In this document: in pieces, positions 12,830-25,441 of the stretch
Numbering within the stretch: position 1 is the stretch's first letter
How the letters are laid out: each line of letters starts with the position of its first letter
Origin: Athripsodes cinereus
Lineage: Eukaryota; Arthropoda; Insecta; Trichoptera; Leptoceridae
Assembly (NCBI GenBank): GCA_947579605.1
Contig: OX388307.1
Location: forward strand, 12,749,237-12,813,236
Direction of reading: 5' to 3'
DNA: 64,000 bases
Made by a program: the position numbers and the translations under genes
Notes under the pieces: generated by a model
What the model was told of the DNA's origin: nothing
Database searches by the model: none
The model's input: only the letters and a program-made list of their open reading frames with translations

Positions 12830-14350
12830 TTAAAATTTTATGACACTAAATGAATATTGCGTCACTCTGTTTCCTGTGAAAGGGTGGATGTCACTGATTT
12901 CCTTATAAGGCATCTAAAATGACCAACACTTTGATGCATTATAGCTGCATTACACAATAATAGGTACGTAAGTATTCTACAGAAGGATCAAAAAAGGTGG
13001 CCAGACTTGTCCTAAAACACTAACAGTGAGAAACCACAAAGTACACTTTGTAAAACATTTTTTTGTAGGTATGTATGTGGTCAGCTGTAGCCATCCTTAT
13101 CTCTTACGTCATGTACATTAGTCCGCAATTGGCACCACTTCCTTTTCCATACAATTGATACGGCTGAAAATTTAGTCCTAACGTTCTGATTTCCATAATG
13201 TATAAGCAACCAAAAAATACTGCCACTGAATTTAATGTTTCAGCGTTACCATTGATTTAATGTTCCATTATCACAACTGGTCCACATAGCGCAAGACAGA
13301 GAAGCATTCTCTAGAGTCTAGACTGATCGCCAACGTCGGGGAGTACCTGATACGGCACTGATAGAAGAAGAAGAATATTGTCATATTAACATTAATTTCA
13401 AAAGTATTGTGTAGAATCTTAGAGTAAACATTTGAGAAAGGATTTAACTGAAGCGGACTATAAAATTAAAAAAAAAACATAAGCAGAACAGAACAAAGAA
13501 CAGTAGTTGTTAATTAAGTATCGTATAACAAGGAGAATACAATTGTTTTTAATTAACAAGATATAATATAATAATACTAACATTAAATAATAAAAACTGC
13601 ATAACATGTTCTGTATGTATATGCTAAACTTATGATATCGTAAACACATCATAAATGCCGATTGTATCGATTGTAAAACAAAAACATGGCATTAAATCAC
13701 TATTGATAGCTGATTGATGTTTTGCGAAATGCAACAAATAGCAAGATAAGAATATACACGAAGAAATAAACGTAACATGTATTATGTAATATCTATTCGT
13801 ATAGTACCGTCATAAGAATGTAGGTTGCTAGTAGATTTTTACTGGCTCTACTTACAATTTAATCAAAAAGATAATGAAGTATTATCAATGTCAATTATAC
13901 TAGTAAAGGCATAATGCATTTGATTCGAATGTGACATTCAGTGCACAAAGAAAATATGTGAATAAGTAAGCTTATAATTCATTAAAATAGCCTATTAGGA
14001 GTAGACGGGACAAACAGGTTTTGATCAAATAAAAAAGCGTTGAAAATAATGGACATTATTATATTGGAGTAGGTAAATATAACTCAAATACCAGGGTGAC
14101 AGACAAGTCATAAGTATTTATCATGCCTCGGGATTTATCATATAACATAATACAACTATTAACTCTACCCATTACAGACTACTACGAGCTTCGAAATGAT
14201 ATACAGTATAATGTATATTTATGTATTATCTTCTCTTTCATCTGGAGACCTCTAGTGATCTGATATTATCAAACATTTTCAGGTGTAACTAGTTTTTACA
14301 AAAACAGCAATCGTCTAGTATCTACCTGTTTGGAAAATAAATTATAGGAT
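12830..14350. other. Intronic stretch, nothing recognised except an RT relic
   Basis: This is AT-rich sequence without convincing genes. At 13265-13375 (+) a short degenerate stretch reads like the C-terminus of a LINE reverse transcriptase (LVHIAQDREAFSRV) followed by a GAAGAAGAA tail. That call is weak. Confidence 0.3.
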
Positions 14351-14356
14351 AAAATA

Positions 14357-14800
14357 GACTTGGGCGTGGCAAAACTTGGACGTGGCTGAAAAAGGACGAG
14401 AGTGGAATAAATGCTGTGAAGATGCGTTCACCGAAAAGAATATAGAGTTAAGAAAGAGAATATTAGGAGAATGAGCGCATGTGAGAGGAGTGTTGTGGAC
14501 GGAATGCGTATAAACAAGTTAAGATGGTTTGGACATGTTGAGCGAATGCAAGAAGAAAGAATGACGAAGAGGATGTATTTATCTGAAAGAGGGCGTGTGA
14601 GGAAGTGCGGATGTCCAAGAACCGCGTGGCTTGATCACGTGGATCAAATTCTTAAGGACGGCCGCGTGTGAGAAATCGGCGTACATGTATGAGAAACTGG
14701 ATGAATGTAGAGGAAGCGAAAGAAGTATGTAGGGATAGATCTATATGGCGTTCCGTTCTCTCTGCCTACCCCACCTGGGATACGGCGTGAGGGTATAATA
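14357..14800 (+). mobile_element. Family A LINE fragment (RT C-terminus plus 3' tail)
   Basis: The open stretch at 14471-14671 encodes VVDGMRINKLRWFGHVERMQ, then MTKRMYLSERGRV and TAWLDHVDQILKDGRV, the C-terminal region of a LINE reverse transcriptase of the RTE-like kind often seen in arthropods. The reading then shifts and continues towards the SVLSAYPTW motif, followed by the 3' end GGATACGGCGTGAGGGTATA and a TA-rich tail. The 5' end starts inside the RT domain, so the copy is truncated. Confidence 0.75.
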
Positions 14801-16153
14801 TAGTATAACATAGAATAAATCCACAGTTTTACCATAGGAGACTTGAGCAATAATCATCTCTGACCAGTTGATTGTTTTATTAGTATAACAACTAGGTATA
14901 TCGTATCGATTGACCGGCATAACAACGAGGCATTACAATAATAATCATAGGCGGTCGTGTTCATCACATCAACACATACCTACATAATAAACAAGCAAAT
15001 TTTTCACTTAACTAAAACAAATTACTCGAGACAAAAAAAAATGACTGCACCCTAACTTGTGATTTTCTCACCATTTTCATTTGTCGTGTGTGTTGTGCAT
15101 GTAAGTATTGATCCATTTTCTTTTCATCATTATAGAGACACTACGCTTAGAAGAAACTGCAACTAGTTTTAGGAACTTCTAGTCTTAGGATATTTAATGT
15201 TAATTTAGGAAAACAACTAGTACGTAGTAAATACGTAACTGTGAGTTGATTTTAAGTTCTTTTTTGAAAAACAATGGAGTTGGTGGACATTAACGGTTGT
15301 ATTTAATTTTAGGGAGGATTTTGTCGGGGATAGTCCTTCAGGCGAACCTTGAGCCCTTCCTAAGAAGAATTTGCATAAAGAGTATGGATGACATAGGAAC
15401 TGACATTCCTGCAACATCCATGGGTGAGGAAGGGTGCAACCTTTAATGTACAATGTAATATTGGGCAGGCAGGCAGTAATTACATAGGCACAACAAATAA
15501 ATCATTCCACTGTTACAACTAATGAATGTAGCTAACAATAAGTACGTAATTATTCGGTAGTCATAATCAGATATGATGAAATAATTGAATTAACGATAAT
15601 GCTGAGATGTAGTCGCTTTACAATTAATATTTTCAAGGCTGGACTGTACTGTAGGAGATGCAATGTAGTAGAGCTGTGATTAGTGATTGCGGACCGCTAG
15701 TACTTGGATTCATCACATACGATGTGCAATGCTGACATCTGTTCCTCTGCAACATTTGTCATAATCAAAGTAATTTCGTTTTCGAAATGATTAATTAATA
15801 TCATATAAACAATAAATTCTTGTTGTTACTTTGCGGTTAACCATAATATTCCATGCAATTACCCGTACCAATGAGCGTTCCTAATACATAACACAATTTA
15901 CCTAATTGGGTAACGACCTAAACAACAACTATTAGATCAAAGGATCTATTAGTTAAATATTGACACCAATAGATTGCCTGTGCTAAAAATGAGAATTAAG
16001 TTAATGCCATTTATTGGTGGTTAAATTAATGCTTTAAAATAGTATAAAGATTCACATTAATGTCCTTTTTTATTTTTGACTATGTAAGTTAATAATTAAA
16101 AGCGTTGGTTTATAGAGTTCAAGATATATATTAAAATTAAGAGTAAAGTAAAA

Positions 16154-16327
16154 ATGGCCCGCACATTTATTTCTACTGATTGGCACGCGTCATTCGATCA
16201 ATTGTGTAGTATATGTTTGACAAAGAGACGACGTCGTCTATTGAATAATCGGTACATAATAGAAGTTCTTGATAGATCAGAAGATAGAATGCATACGTAT
16301 ACAACAATAATAAAACGACATAATTAA
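16154..16327 (+). CDS. Possible small ORF, 57 residues, basic, with CxxC
   Basis: The ORF starts with ATG in a good context (GTAAAAATGGCC) and ends at TAA. The product begins MARTFISTDWHASFDQLCSI, continues with a CLTKRRRR basic cluster and ends TIIKRHN. Its composition is less AT-driven than the surrounding chance ORFs and an AATAAA lies about 10 bp after the stop (near 16338). No domain was recognised. It could be a real small nested gene, an exon or chance. Confidence 0.25.
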   Translation: MARTFISTDWHASFDQLCSICLTKRRRRLLNNRYIIEVLDRSEDRMHTYTTIIKRHN

Positions 16328-17232
16328 ATGTAAAAAAATAAACCAAAAGAGGATTAAAATTGATATCAACTTTGTAACAAAAAATATTTAAATAAAAACA
16401 ATGCTTTATTGAATGAAATAAACAATGAAAAAATTAAATTTAAAAAAGCCTAAACGAGTAACATTGTGCCTCAACAGTGACATCATTGTAATCTCAATAC
16501 ACGTCCAAGATACTTGTATACAAGGAACTATGTAATTTATGCATGGTGGAGTATTTCATATACCTAACTTAACAACTCAATACTTTTGTAACACGGAAAC
16601 GTGATTGGAAAAATGATGACAAATTACAATTTAACGTAAAGTAAATACAACGTCTTTTAGCGAGGAATGCTACAATAAAACAAATGAAAAATAACAATAC
16701 ATACAATGAAATTGAAGAAAACAAATAATACGCATTGACCTGCTTCTGTCCATTTCAAGTTCTGTACGGGACAGACGGACGTAATTTTTAATGATTTTTT
16801 AAGAGAATTTGTAAATTAAATTCATTTATTATTATTTTGTACTTTAACTCTACTTCTGATTAGGTAGTTGTGCAGGGGACAGCTGGTTTTCGTACAGCTT
16901 AAAACTGAAACAGGTATATTTTAATACCCGTTTCATTTTTGAGCTAAAAATTACCCATAGGAGTTAAAACAAATTTATTACATACACAACGTTATGATAT
17001 AACAATACGATAGGACATGGAACATTAATGTGATGTTTTAAATTATAGTGAAGAATCACTTCGATGAAGCATCGCTTATAGTGGAGTTATTCCTTGAAAT
17101 AAAGACGTTGAAAACTGAAATATTTTACAATAGATAATAATCTATATATATTGCACAGAAAAAAAAACATGACAACAATATCATAACAAATAAATAGATC
17201 AGGATGTTTTGATTTTTAAGATGTTATGTAGG

Positions 17233-17453
17233 TTATTCTTGTATTTCAAAATCTAAAATTTCAAACTCATCGACTTTGAGATTTTCTCTAATATAGCCAA
17301 GTCTGTGAGAAAGTCGTTCCAATTCTATCCGGCTATTCGTGCATACCACACACTTCAGAATTCAGTTGTATGGCATTGATGTCCACAAGTTTTACTTTTT
17401 ATATTGATAAATTCATTAACAACTCCCAATACTCTACGACTACACGAGCCATT
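17233..17453 (-). pseudogene. Frameshifted zinc-finger-like relic
   Basis: Two minus-strand frames abut. The upstream frame (17358-17453) reads RRVLGVVNEFINIKSKTCGH, then QCHTTEF, and stops. The downstream frame (17233-17361) reads LKCVVCTNSRIELERLSHRL, then GYIRENLKVDEFEILDFEIQ, and ends at TAA. Joined by a one-base shift the Cys/His spacing (CGHxCH ... CxxC) resembles a zinc-ribbon or RING-like knuckle followed by a charged helix. No start codon or splice sites were assigned. It looks like a decayed gene fragment or transposon-derived exon; the parent is unknown. Confidence 0.3.
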
Positions 17454-17454
17454 T

Positions 17455-17704
17455 TAAACAAACATTACATACATACGGACAATTTACACAGATCGAGCTA
17501 GTCCCAAATTAAGATATGAATCTCGTATTATGGGTACTAACGCGACGATACACATAGGTATACAATGTACCAAACACATTGGTACACGTAATACCCCGAC
17601 TCAGGACAAATTGAAAAAGACCATTCTTAATTTTGCCCTAGCCGGGAATCGAACCCGGGACCTCGTGACTCAAAGGCAAGAGTGTTACCTCTGCGCCACA
17701 TCAT
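17455..17704 (-). mobile_element. tRNA-derived SINE (family C)
   Basis: On the minus strand a tRNA-like head carries an A-box-like TGTGGCGCAGAGGTAA and a B box in GGTCCCGGGTTCGATTCCCG. A body follows with TTTCAATTTGTCCTGAGTCG and TAGTACCCATAATACGAG, then the end GGGACTAGCTCGATCTGTG. It matches the copy at 38156 along its whole length. Confidence 0.85.
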
Positions 17705-17842
17705 ATATTTTTGATGATTTGTTTTTTGTATGTATTATTTGTATATCTTTCTGTCATTTTTTTTCAGCTAAGCTCGCCTTGAACAAAAGCTGTTATGGTC
17801 TCAGTGCAGGGTGAAACTTTTAGAACGGTGATAATATAAAAA

Positions 17843-17955
17843 TTGTTTTTGGATACTCTAGGTACCTACAGTAGTAGTCTTGATAAATACTCTTTATTTG
17901 GTCTTGAAAAAGGCCCTCGGTTTCTGCACGGCTTCCATGCAAGACTGCTTGACAT
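17843..17955 (+). repeat. Diverged repeat shared with 38821-38915
   Basis: The stretch from TAGGTACCTACAGTAGTAG to TTCCATGCAAGACTGC aligns, at visibly lower identity, with 38821-38915 (GGTACCTAGTCTATAG to TTTCATGCAGGATTC). The nature of the family is unknown. Confidence 0.4.
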
Positions 17956-18149
17956 TAATAAAAATAAAATCTGTATAATTATGAAAATTTGTATACATTT
18001 AATGAACAATTTTATTAGCTTTTTTTCAATTAATTATTTTCCACATATTCGTTTTTTCTGGAATGCCTTTTATGTAAGTATAGTATGGATGCTAAAAAAG
18101 TTTTATTTACTTATTATTATTACAATAAATGATTTGAAATATCGTTAAT

Positions 18150-19760
18150 TATTGACATTCATAGATAATTAGAGAATATTATAATACCTATTTATAGAGC
18201 TAAACATACCTCCGATACTACATAATTATGTCAATTTATTTTCATCGCAGGTATAAAGAATGCCACAAGGGCGTGTATTAAGACGATTAGTCAAGGACAA
18301 ATACTTACATACTTATTACATAAAAAACAGACTCGTATCATGAACAATCTTCATATTTTTTGTATCCCATCTTGCCTTAGCAATTGAAGTGTCATCCAAT
18401 ATGTTATCATTAGCTAGGAATTCTCTAAGTAGATAAACACTAAATTTAAACACAATTCATAAAAATACGGCAATATGATGTAACCGCCTGTACCTAACTC
18501 TTAATAGAAAACAATACAAACTCACCTTAAATTAATGTAATATCTGGTCTAAAAGCTTTAGACTGATAATATTACGATAGAAAATAATGGCTTTTCTATG
18601 ACACGAGTATAAAATGACTTGAATTATTATTATCATTATCTCTTGAAGTGTAAAGTTTAAATACATTTCAAACAACGCATTGATAAATATGTTATTATTT
18701 AATAGTTCAAATCACAACCGTAAAATTCGTAATGGAATGCTCAAAGCACGGATAGGAGCCGAAGTAATTGAAATTACTGCGCATATTAACATATTGGAAA
18801 AATATGCGCTATACAAAAATATGTTACCACATAATTCCAAAACACATTCATATTTTTCAAAACGGTAATAACTTCCCCGAATACAGTCTGGTGTGTTGGG
18901 GAGCGGAATAAAATAACAATATAAAATATACCGACTAAACACGTGAAGCGAACTTAAAATGTATAAAACATAGAGTTCCCTTATTAGGTATTTTAGTAAA
19001 ATATCAACTGTTTTGTCGAATTTTATAAACGTTGAAAAGCTATTAATTAGTAGAACAAATACATAATAATCGTTGATCTGCATTCAATACAGATTGAAAT
19101 TTTTTTATTGCTACATATACCACCCAACAAGGCATCAGTGAACATTTCTAACATAAACAATTACGTAAAACCATTTCCGTAGGTAAACAAGGAAAAACCA
19201 TACTACAGAGTAAAGGAAAGACAGTAGATACTCATTTACTTTATAAGTATATACGAATATTACTCATCGTATCTTTGCATAACAGTCAAGTTTACCGGCT
19301 ACATAATACATCACCAGCTTGTTTAATAATGTGTGTATATTCAATACCTACTGTAAATACAAGAGTTTGAATACTTTGTTTTAAACAACCAACATAAGCT
19401 TTGTGCTTTTTCAATGTTAGTATACTTAGACAAATCCATAAAATTAGAAAAAGAAAATATAAAAAGTACATAGTACCTACGTCATCAAAATTATTATATT
19501 GAGTTATATGTCTTGAATTATATTTACTACAATAACAAGCAAATAGATAGTCTACAAAATATTGTCCGTGATATTTATAAAATATGCAGACTAAGGAACA
19601 AATATTGTCATCATTTATTAACAACTGGGTAAGGTAAAAAAGTAACGAGTCCCGCCCTAAAGAATGCAATACGAGAGATATTGGTGTTGTTGCAAAACGA
19701 GGAAGGAGTGCCGGGGCGTCGTTTCACTTTGTTAGGAAAAACATAGTTTTATAAATGTGT
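18150..19760. other. Intronic stretch, nothing recognised
   Basis: The stretch is AT-rich. Two minus-strand chance-like ORFs (18712-19083 and 19292-19669) are rich in Ile, Tyr, Phe and Leu, show no motif and are not supported as genes. Confidence 0.5.
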
Positions 19761-19767
19761 ATTACAA

Positions 19768-19840
19768 TGAGTTAAGCGATGAGGTATACCACCCATCCTG
19801 AATGTCTTAAAGCCGTAATGGTACGAATGAATAAATAAAA
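19768..19840 (+). repeat. Family B repeat, short fragment
   Basis: The motifs GCGATGAGG and CACCCATCCTGAATGTCTT are followed by a collapsed 3' end and an AATGAATAAATAAA tail. Confidence 0.5.
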
Positions 19841-20087
19841 GAGTATTACAATAACAAATGCTGCGGATATACCAAGCATTATTATTATAAGTCAAATCAT
19901 AACATCCTTAAAAGTTTAATGAATTAATTCGTATATTTATCCAAAAATAGCAATAGGATGCTAATGTTAATAGTAATAGCTATAAGTTAAGTTTGAAAAG
20001 AAAGCTGTACGACTCATGTGTGCCCTGCCAGTAATTACATAATATAGCTTAGAAACCATAACGCTAACGCTTGTAAACAAAAGAAAG

Positions 20088-20440
20088 ATGAGATGTGTAC
20101 AACGAGCTATGGTAAGATAAATGTTGGGAATTAGCTTAATAGACGGAGTGGAGAATGAAATAATCCAAAAGAAAACTAAAGTTTTGGATATTATTGTTAA
20201 AGTTTTCAAGCTATAGGGGCAATGGGTTCCATATATAGTGAAGAGAGGATGGCAGGTGGGCGCCTTGGATCTTGAAAGTGGAGACCAGACCATGGAAGGA
20301 TAAAAGAAATATTATATAAAAACCTCAAAAGACACGAGCGGATGATATTATGCAAGATGTGGAAAAAAATGAACTCAAGATCGTCAAAAATGGGAAAGAT
20401 TGGAAAAAGCCTATATCCAGCAGTGAAGAGGCGAAGGCTA
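20088..20440 (+). pseudogene. Decayed LINE reverse transcriptase C-terminus
   Basis: The plus-strand reading gives CVQRAMVR-stop-MLGISLIDGV, then ENEIIQKKTKVLDIIVKVFK, then a stop, then GQWVPYIVKRGWQVGALDLE. A shifted part gives RQKWERLEKAYIQQ. This is the standard order of the C-terminus of RTE-like arthropod LINE RTs (QRAMERxMLGVSL, RTKVxD, GHIARR, W, LE.AYVQQ). It is a different lineage from family A. Several stops and shifts show it is long dead. Confidence 0.6.
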
Positions 20441-20541
20441 GCAGTAAGTAAGTTAGCAAGCAATAGGATGTATTGAATAAAGTGAAATAAGTAGTTGTAT
20501 AGTTCTGAGGGTCAAGGTCACGCATCCAGATCGTTATTGAA

Positions 20542-20622
20542 TGACGTCACGAATCACTATATAATGGTGGGGGGCAGTGGCTGTTGCGGCCGTCGTAACA
20601 GCAAAGGTGACGCGATGCACGG
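20542..20622 (+). promoter_or_regulatory. Candidate nested promoter and first exon with donor
   Basis: A perfect palindromic CRE (TGACGTCA, 20542-20549) is followed by TATATAA (20558-20564) and a GC-rich stretch (GTTGCGGCCGTCGTAACAGC). A strong donor then follows, CACG/GTGAGT, with GT at 20622-20623. An ATG (20615-20617) lies just before the donor and would begin M-H. The spacing fits a core promoter and short first exon on the plus strand, antisense to zipper. No second exon was identified. Confidence 0.3.
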
Positions 20623-20639
20623 TGAGTGTATAATTTGAC

Positions 20640-23080
20640 TTGGTATAGAAGGATGTCGGCGCGAATACATTCATAGTATGAGAACGCAGTATTAACGTAG
20701 GTATTTTATTATTAGATTATGGTACAAATCCGCATTGCTCATTAGAGACGTACCGTCTCTCAAAGCCGATGTCTCATACTACTATAGTAATTAGTTATAG
20801 ATGCTTACAGGAATCGAAGGTGAACAAAAAGGTACAACACATATAAACAATCATTGTTTCCTACATAAGTGTTTAGTATAACGAAGCAAATCAATTCCAT
20901 AGATGCACCACAAGAGTTGTGCACAGAATATATAAAGAGTAACAAGCAGGATTAACATTGTAAGAATTTCATTCAGATAAAAGAACAGTTGCATATGAAT
21001 AATAGCAGGGGAAATACCTAAGAGTGACACGACTTTCTCTTGGATGAGTAACACTTGCTGATGAGATTATTTCACAAATTCATATGATGTGAAAGTTAAA
21101 TATTCCAAGGGCAACATAAATGCTCAATTATTATCAAAATTCTGATCGAGTACTGGTAAGAATACGAGTATTGTTTAAATAATTTAAGACAAGAGAGAGA
21201 CCAATTATTTTACGCCTTCATTCATATGAACGCAATCAATTCTATTGAATAAAGAAAATATTGCAGTAAACATAATATTAAACTAGAGCAGATATCAAAT
21301 AAATACAGAAGCCATAATTAGATTGACTGAGACCAACGCCTACTAAATAATTAAAAGTGAATATAATAGTGCATTTATAGACATGTAGAATAATGACAAT
21401 ATAAATAGGTCATAAATATTTCATGTAGAAAATTAGTTCATAACATATACAACCAATTAAAAGAGTCGTGCCACATGGAGTATTGCATTCAGGTGAATCA
21501 ATTAATTCGCACGGAAAGCCCTGTATCCACATACTGTATAGGAGTTTATTCTGTATAGTGAATGTATTTATTACACACACGCATACACCTGAATTGCATA
21601 CTTCAACGTCCGTCTGACTGATCCTATGAAATGACCCAAACGAAACGGTCACTCTGGTGTGTATAATATACAATAGGTATATAACCTCAACCTACTACAG
21701 TACTACTGATTAGAGATTAATTTACATTCCGTTCTGGTGGAATCATGCTACAGGAAAGTAAATCTTAAAATTTTACCTTCGCATCTTTAGCAAAAACTAA
21801 AGTTAGACCATCTTATTCCATGTAAGTTTTGATCATTTCAATACACGCATTCTTAAATTAAGCAATATTTATATATCCAACTAAATATTGCTTTGAAAAA
21901 TGGAAATATTTACAAGGGCATAATTAATAAACATTTACGTAAGTCTAATAATTTAACAAACCAGGATTATGTAGTAAAGCAGTTACATGACAGCAGAGAG
22001 CGATCAAGTCTAAGATATCTTCAGTGGGCGACATAATAATATTATCGTCTAAGTAAGGCATAGGCACAGCACAAAGTCGGTATCTATACCTAGTAAAGTT
22101 TAAACACAGGTAAGTACACTTTTTACTCGTGGGTGACTGATAATAATTATATTGGTCCAATACATTTATGATAATTGAGTATTCTTGTATTCTTCTCGAC
22201 GACGGCACCACATTAATAACAATTTGTTAGATATGTAATAATCTATCTAGTATTTAATAAACGGATATAATAAACCCAAATCCTTATAAATACTGAGCCT
22301 ATTTAGTAAATATATGCATATCTACTTCTTATAATGAAGTTGTAACAATCAAATATGACGTCGATTAACAACTATGTGTTGCAATTTAATGTGTCGATTA
22401 ACAAATGAGCTTGGTACCTTTATAACAATACTAAGAAATTGTGATAAGTATTAGTATGTCTATAGGTTATAGTGTTATACTGTATAATGATCGTAAGATG
22501 ATTCGTAGGTAGGTATGTAACGACATGTATAAATTACTGGCAAATTTATCATCATCATCACCATCACACCGTAGACACAAAGAATAGAATAACTTTTACT
22601 CCTATCCATGTATAGACTTTTCGCTTTCCACACTATTCCTGATGCATACTCTTCTATTCAATGTTCTCAACACATATTCGTCACGAAGGTTCTGGTTTAT
22701 ATGCTATTGTCATTTAGTCTTCGGACGGCCGAGCTCTTGTCAAATTTAGCTCCGCATAATATCACGTATATTTGAATCTCGGCAAAAATTAGAATGAAAA
22801 CTCTATTATTAAGTAGCAAGTTATCCACTCGTTTACAAATGGTTTAGTATTATGTTCAATCATAGTTTTAAGAAACTGCAGCTTCTTAAAATCTTGAAAT
22901 TTAAGAAAATATCAAGTAGGAATATTATTAGTAAGAGAATCTTAGTACTAACAAAATTGACGTAAGATAAAGTTAATTTGTTCCTGTTTATATACATATA
23001 TAGGAATTCGGTGTATACATACTATGGACTATAGTTTAGTCTGATTTCTGTTGTAGTAATAGTATGGACGTACATTGTAT
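20640..23080. other. Intronic stretch, nothing recognised
   Basis: The stretch is AT-rich without repeats shared elsewhere in the window, without long ORFs of protein-like composition, and without structural RNA signatures that could be recognised by eye. Confidence 0.5.
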
Positions 23081-23089
23081 AGTAATATG

Positions 23090-24625
23090 TAGTGATGGGC
23101 GATAGTATCATATTTTACAATCGAAATAATCGAAGTCGTTCACAATTCACAATCGATATAAATAATCGACTTCGCTTGTAAAAAATAATCGATATATCGA
23201 AGTAGTATCGATTATTTGTAGCGCGGTATGAATAACACAAAAATCGATTATTTTGAAGTCGGTTATTTTCGTGTCTTACGATAGTATTATATTCGGAAAA
23301 ACGAAGTACAAAACTATCGTCAACGAAACGTACGCATCTACTCCCCTCTCACTTCCTCACGCTTTATTTCAGTTTGTTTTTATGCGTTGAAGGATGCGGT
23401 TGTGAAATGTGAATGCTCACGTTCTCATATTAATATTGCCTACAAAATTGTTCAGGTAACTACGCGAGTAGTGTCTCTCTTTTTACTAAGAGATCTTCTA
23501 CTTGTAGACGGCTTAATAGTAAAACCTAGTAACGCTCTTTAAAAGATATTACATATAATCTAACGAAGAAATTTATTAATCAAGTAAAGCAAAGTATTTT
23601 CGGAGAATAAGCAGACAATGTCCTTCTACTCGTTAACTTCTTTGTACGTGAACTACTTAAATACCGTAGCGTACAATAAATAGACATCACTTACATCTGC
23701 TAAACAATAAAAATATGTAGGTATAGTAATTTTGTATTTATTATAATTAATACTTGTATTTGTTGCTATCCCCTCATTTTCATTAGCTTAGTAATATAGC
23801 GGAAATTATATTTCAATCCATGTTCGGGAGTATTTTAGGACCTAGGTTATATGATTTTATATTATGAAACATTGTAATGCATGTATTTTTTATGTAATTA
23901 TTGTTCCTTATTAAAATAAAAATACGTATTGAATGTATACCTTTTATGTAATTGTTTGTGATCAATGTACAGTTAAGAATGAATGAATAAATAAATAAAA
24001 ATAAAATTTTCCACAAAATTTTATCTTAGAAGTTTAAATTATTCCTAAATTATTATTTTCTGGCAGTTACTTGGTTTTCCTATTAGGTTATAAAAATTGC
24101 AAGGAATGGAGCGATCACTAATCATTTGACTGACTGCATCATCGTTGTGGTGTTGTCCGGCACGGCGTCGTGTATGAATATAATATTGTATTATACTTAG
24201 GTAGGTAGGTACCTACCTAAATGCATATTGGCCATGGTTCATCCGTATATCCAACTATACTTTTAGTAGCAAGTATCAACTTGTATTGAAATCGAATTCT
24301 AAGAACCGACTAACACGAGTCGAAGTCGAATTATTGAAGGGGTAGATTAAAAGCCGAATATTTATAATCGACTTGTGCAAGCCGATTATAATATCGATGT
24401 TATAATCGACTTATAATAATCGATGTTATAATCGACTTATAATAATCGATGTTATAATCGACTTATAATAATCGAATAAAATAATCGACTTATAATAATC
24501 GATTAAAATAATCGACTTATAATAATCGATTAAAATAATCGACTTGCTCCGATACTATCGAATAATCGCAGTGTTCTGAACTATCGATATAATCGAATCG
24601 TATATCGATATATCGCCCATCACTA
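23090..24625. mobile_element. hAT-like non-autonomous element, 1.54 kb, with 8-bp TSD
   Basis: The ends are TAGTGATGGGCGATA and its reverse complement TATCGCCCATCACTA. The element is flanked by a perfect 8-bp duplication GTAATATG (23082-23089 and 24626-24633), as expected of the hAT superfamily. Both subterminal regions are built from inverted ATAATCGA/TCGATTAT words. The right one expands into a tandem array (about 24395-24545) of units of 24-28 bp. No transposase was seen in the 0.9-kb middle. A palindrome AGGTAGGTACCTACCT lies near 24200. Confidence 0.85.
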
Positions 24626-25441
24626 GTAATATGTATTTAATACGGTGTTATTACCCAAGGTCACCGGAGAGTGCAATGCCTCCATTTCAGCACACGCCAC
24701 GCCATAACGTTGCATCTGTTAGATGGTGTACTTACTGCTACTGATTCATATTTAGGACAAAGCTCTTTGTTGGCGGTTTGCATGAATACATACATAGGTA
24801 CAATATGTGCACACGAATCATCTATGCAGCAGTGAAAAAAATGTGCCTACCAAAATTTAATAAGTACCTGGCCAATATCGGAAAATCACAACGCAAGTAC
24901 CTAGGTACGGACGCATCAATACAAAAATAAATACACTGACTTTTACACATGAGACATAATTATTCTGAATTGAGGGTTGGTTGGAAGACATCGCAACGCA
25001 ACACAGTGATTGTGCATTGAATGATGTATATATATATTTTTTCCAATTTAAAACAATATAATATCTTATAATGTAATGTAAAGAATGAAGACTAAAACGA
25101 AAAATAAATGTCACCACAGTCCATAAATTATTCTTCCCAACTAACAATGTCATGGTACAAAATATAATAATAAAAAAAACACATATCTAATAGTATATTT
25201 ATCTCAGTAAATACTACACGTAGACTTCGTTAATAAAAATATGTACATGATAAAAAAAGGTGTTTAGGACGCAATTCAGGATGATTGATTTTTCAGTTAT
25301 TTTAGGATAGTATTGGAATAAAACTCTTTTAGAACATTAAAAATAAAAACACGATCTCAGCGAAAAGAAGTGAGCAAGAAATATACCTACTTAAAAGTAC
25401 TCTCTATCCAAATATACGGGTTAAGAAAATATTTACTGAAC

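Noticed and set aside
18712..19669. Two minus-strand ORFs of 123 and 125 codons
   Set aside because: The Ile/Leu/Tyr/Phe bias is that expected from AT-rich non-coding DNA, with no domain, and a simple repetition of hydrophobic residues rather than defined membrane segments.
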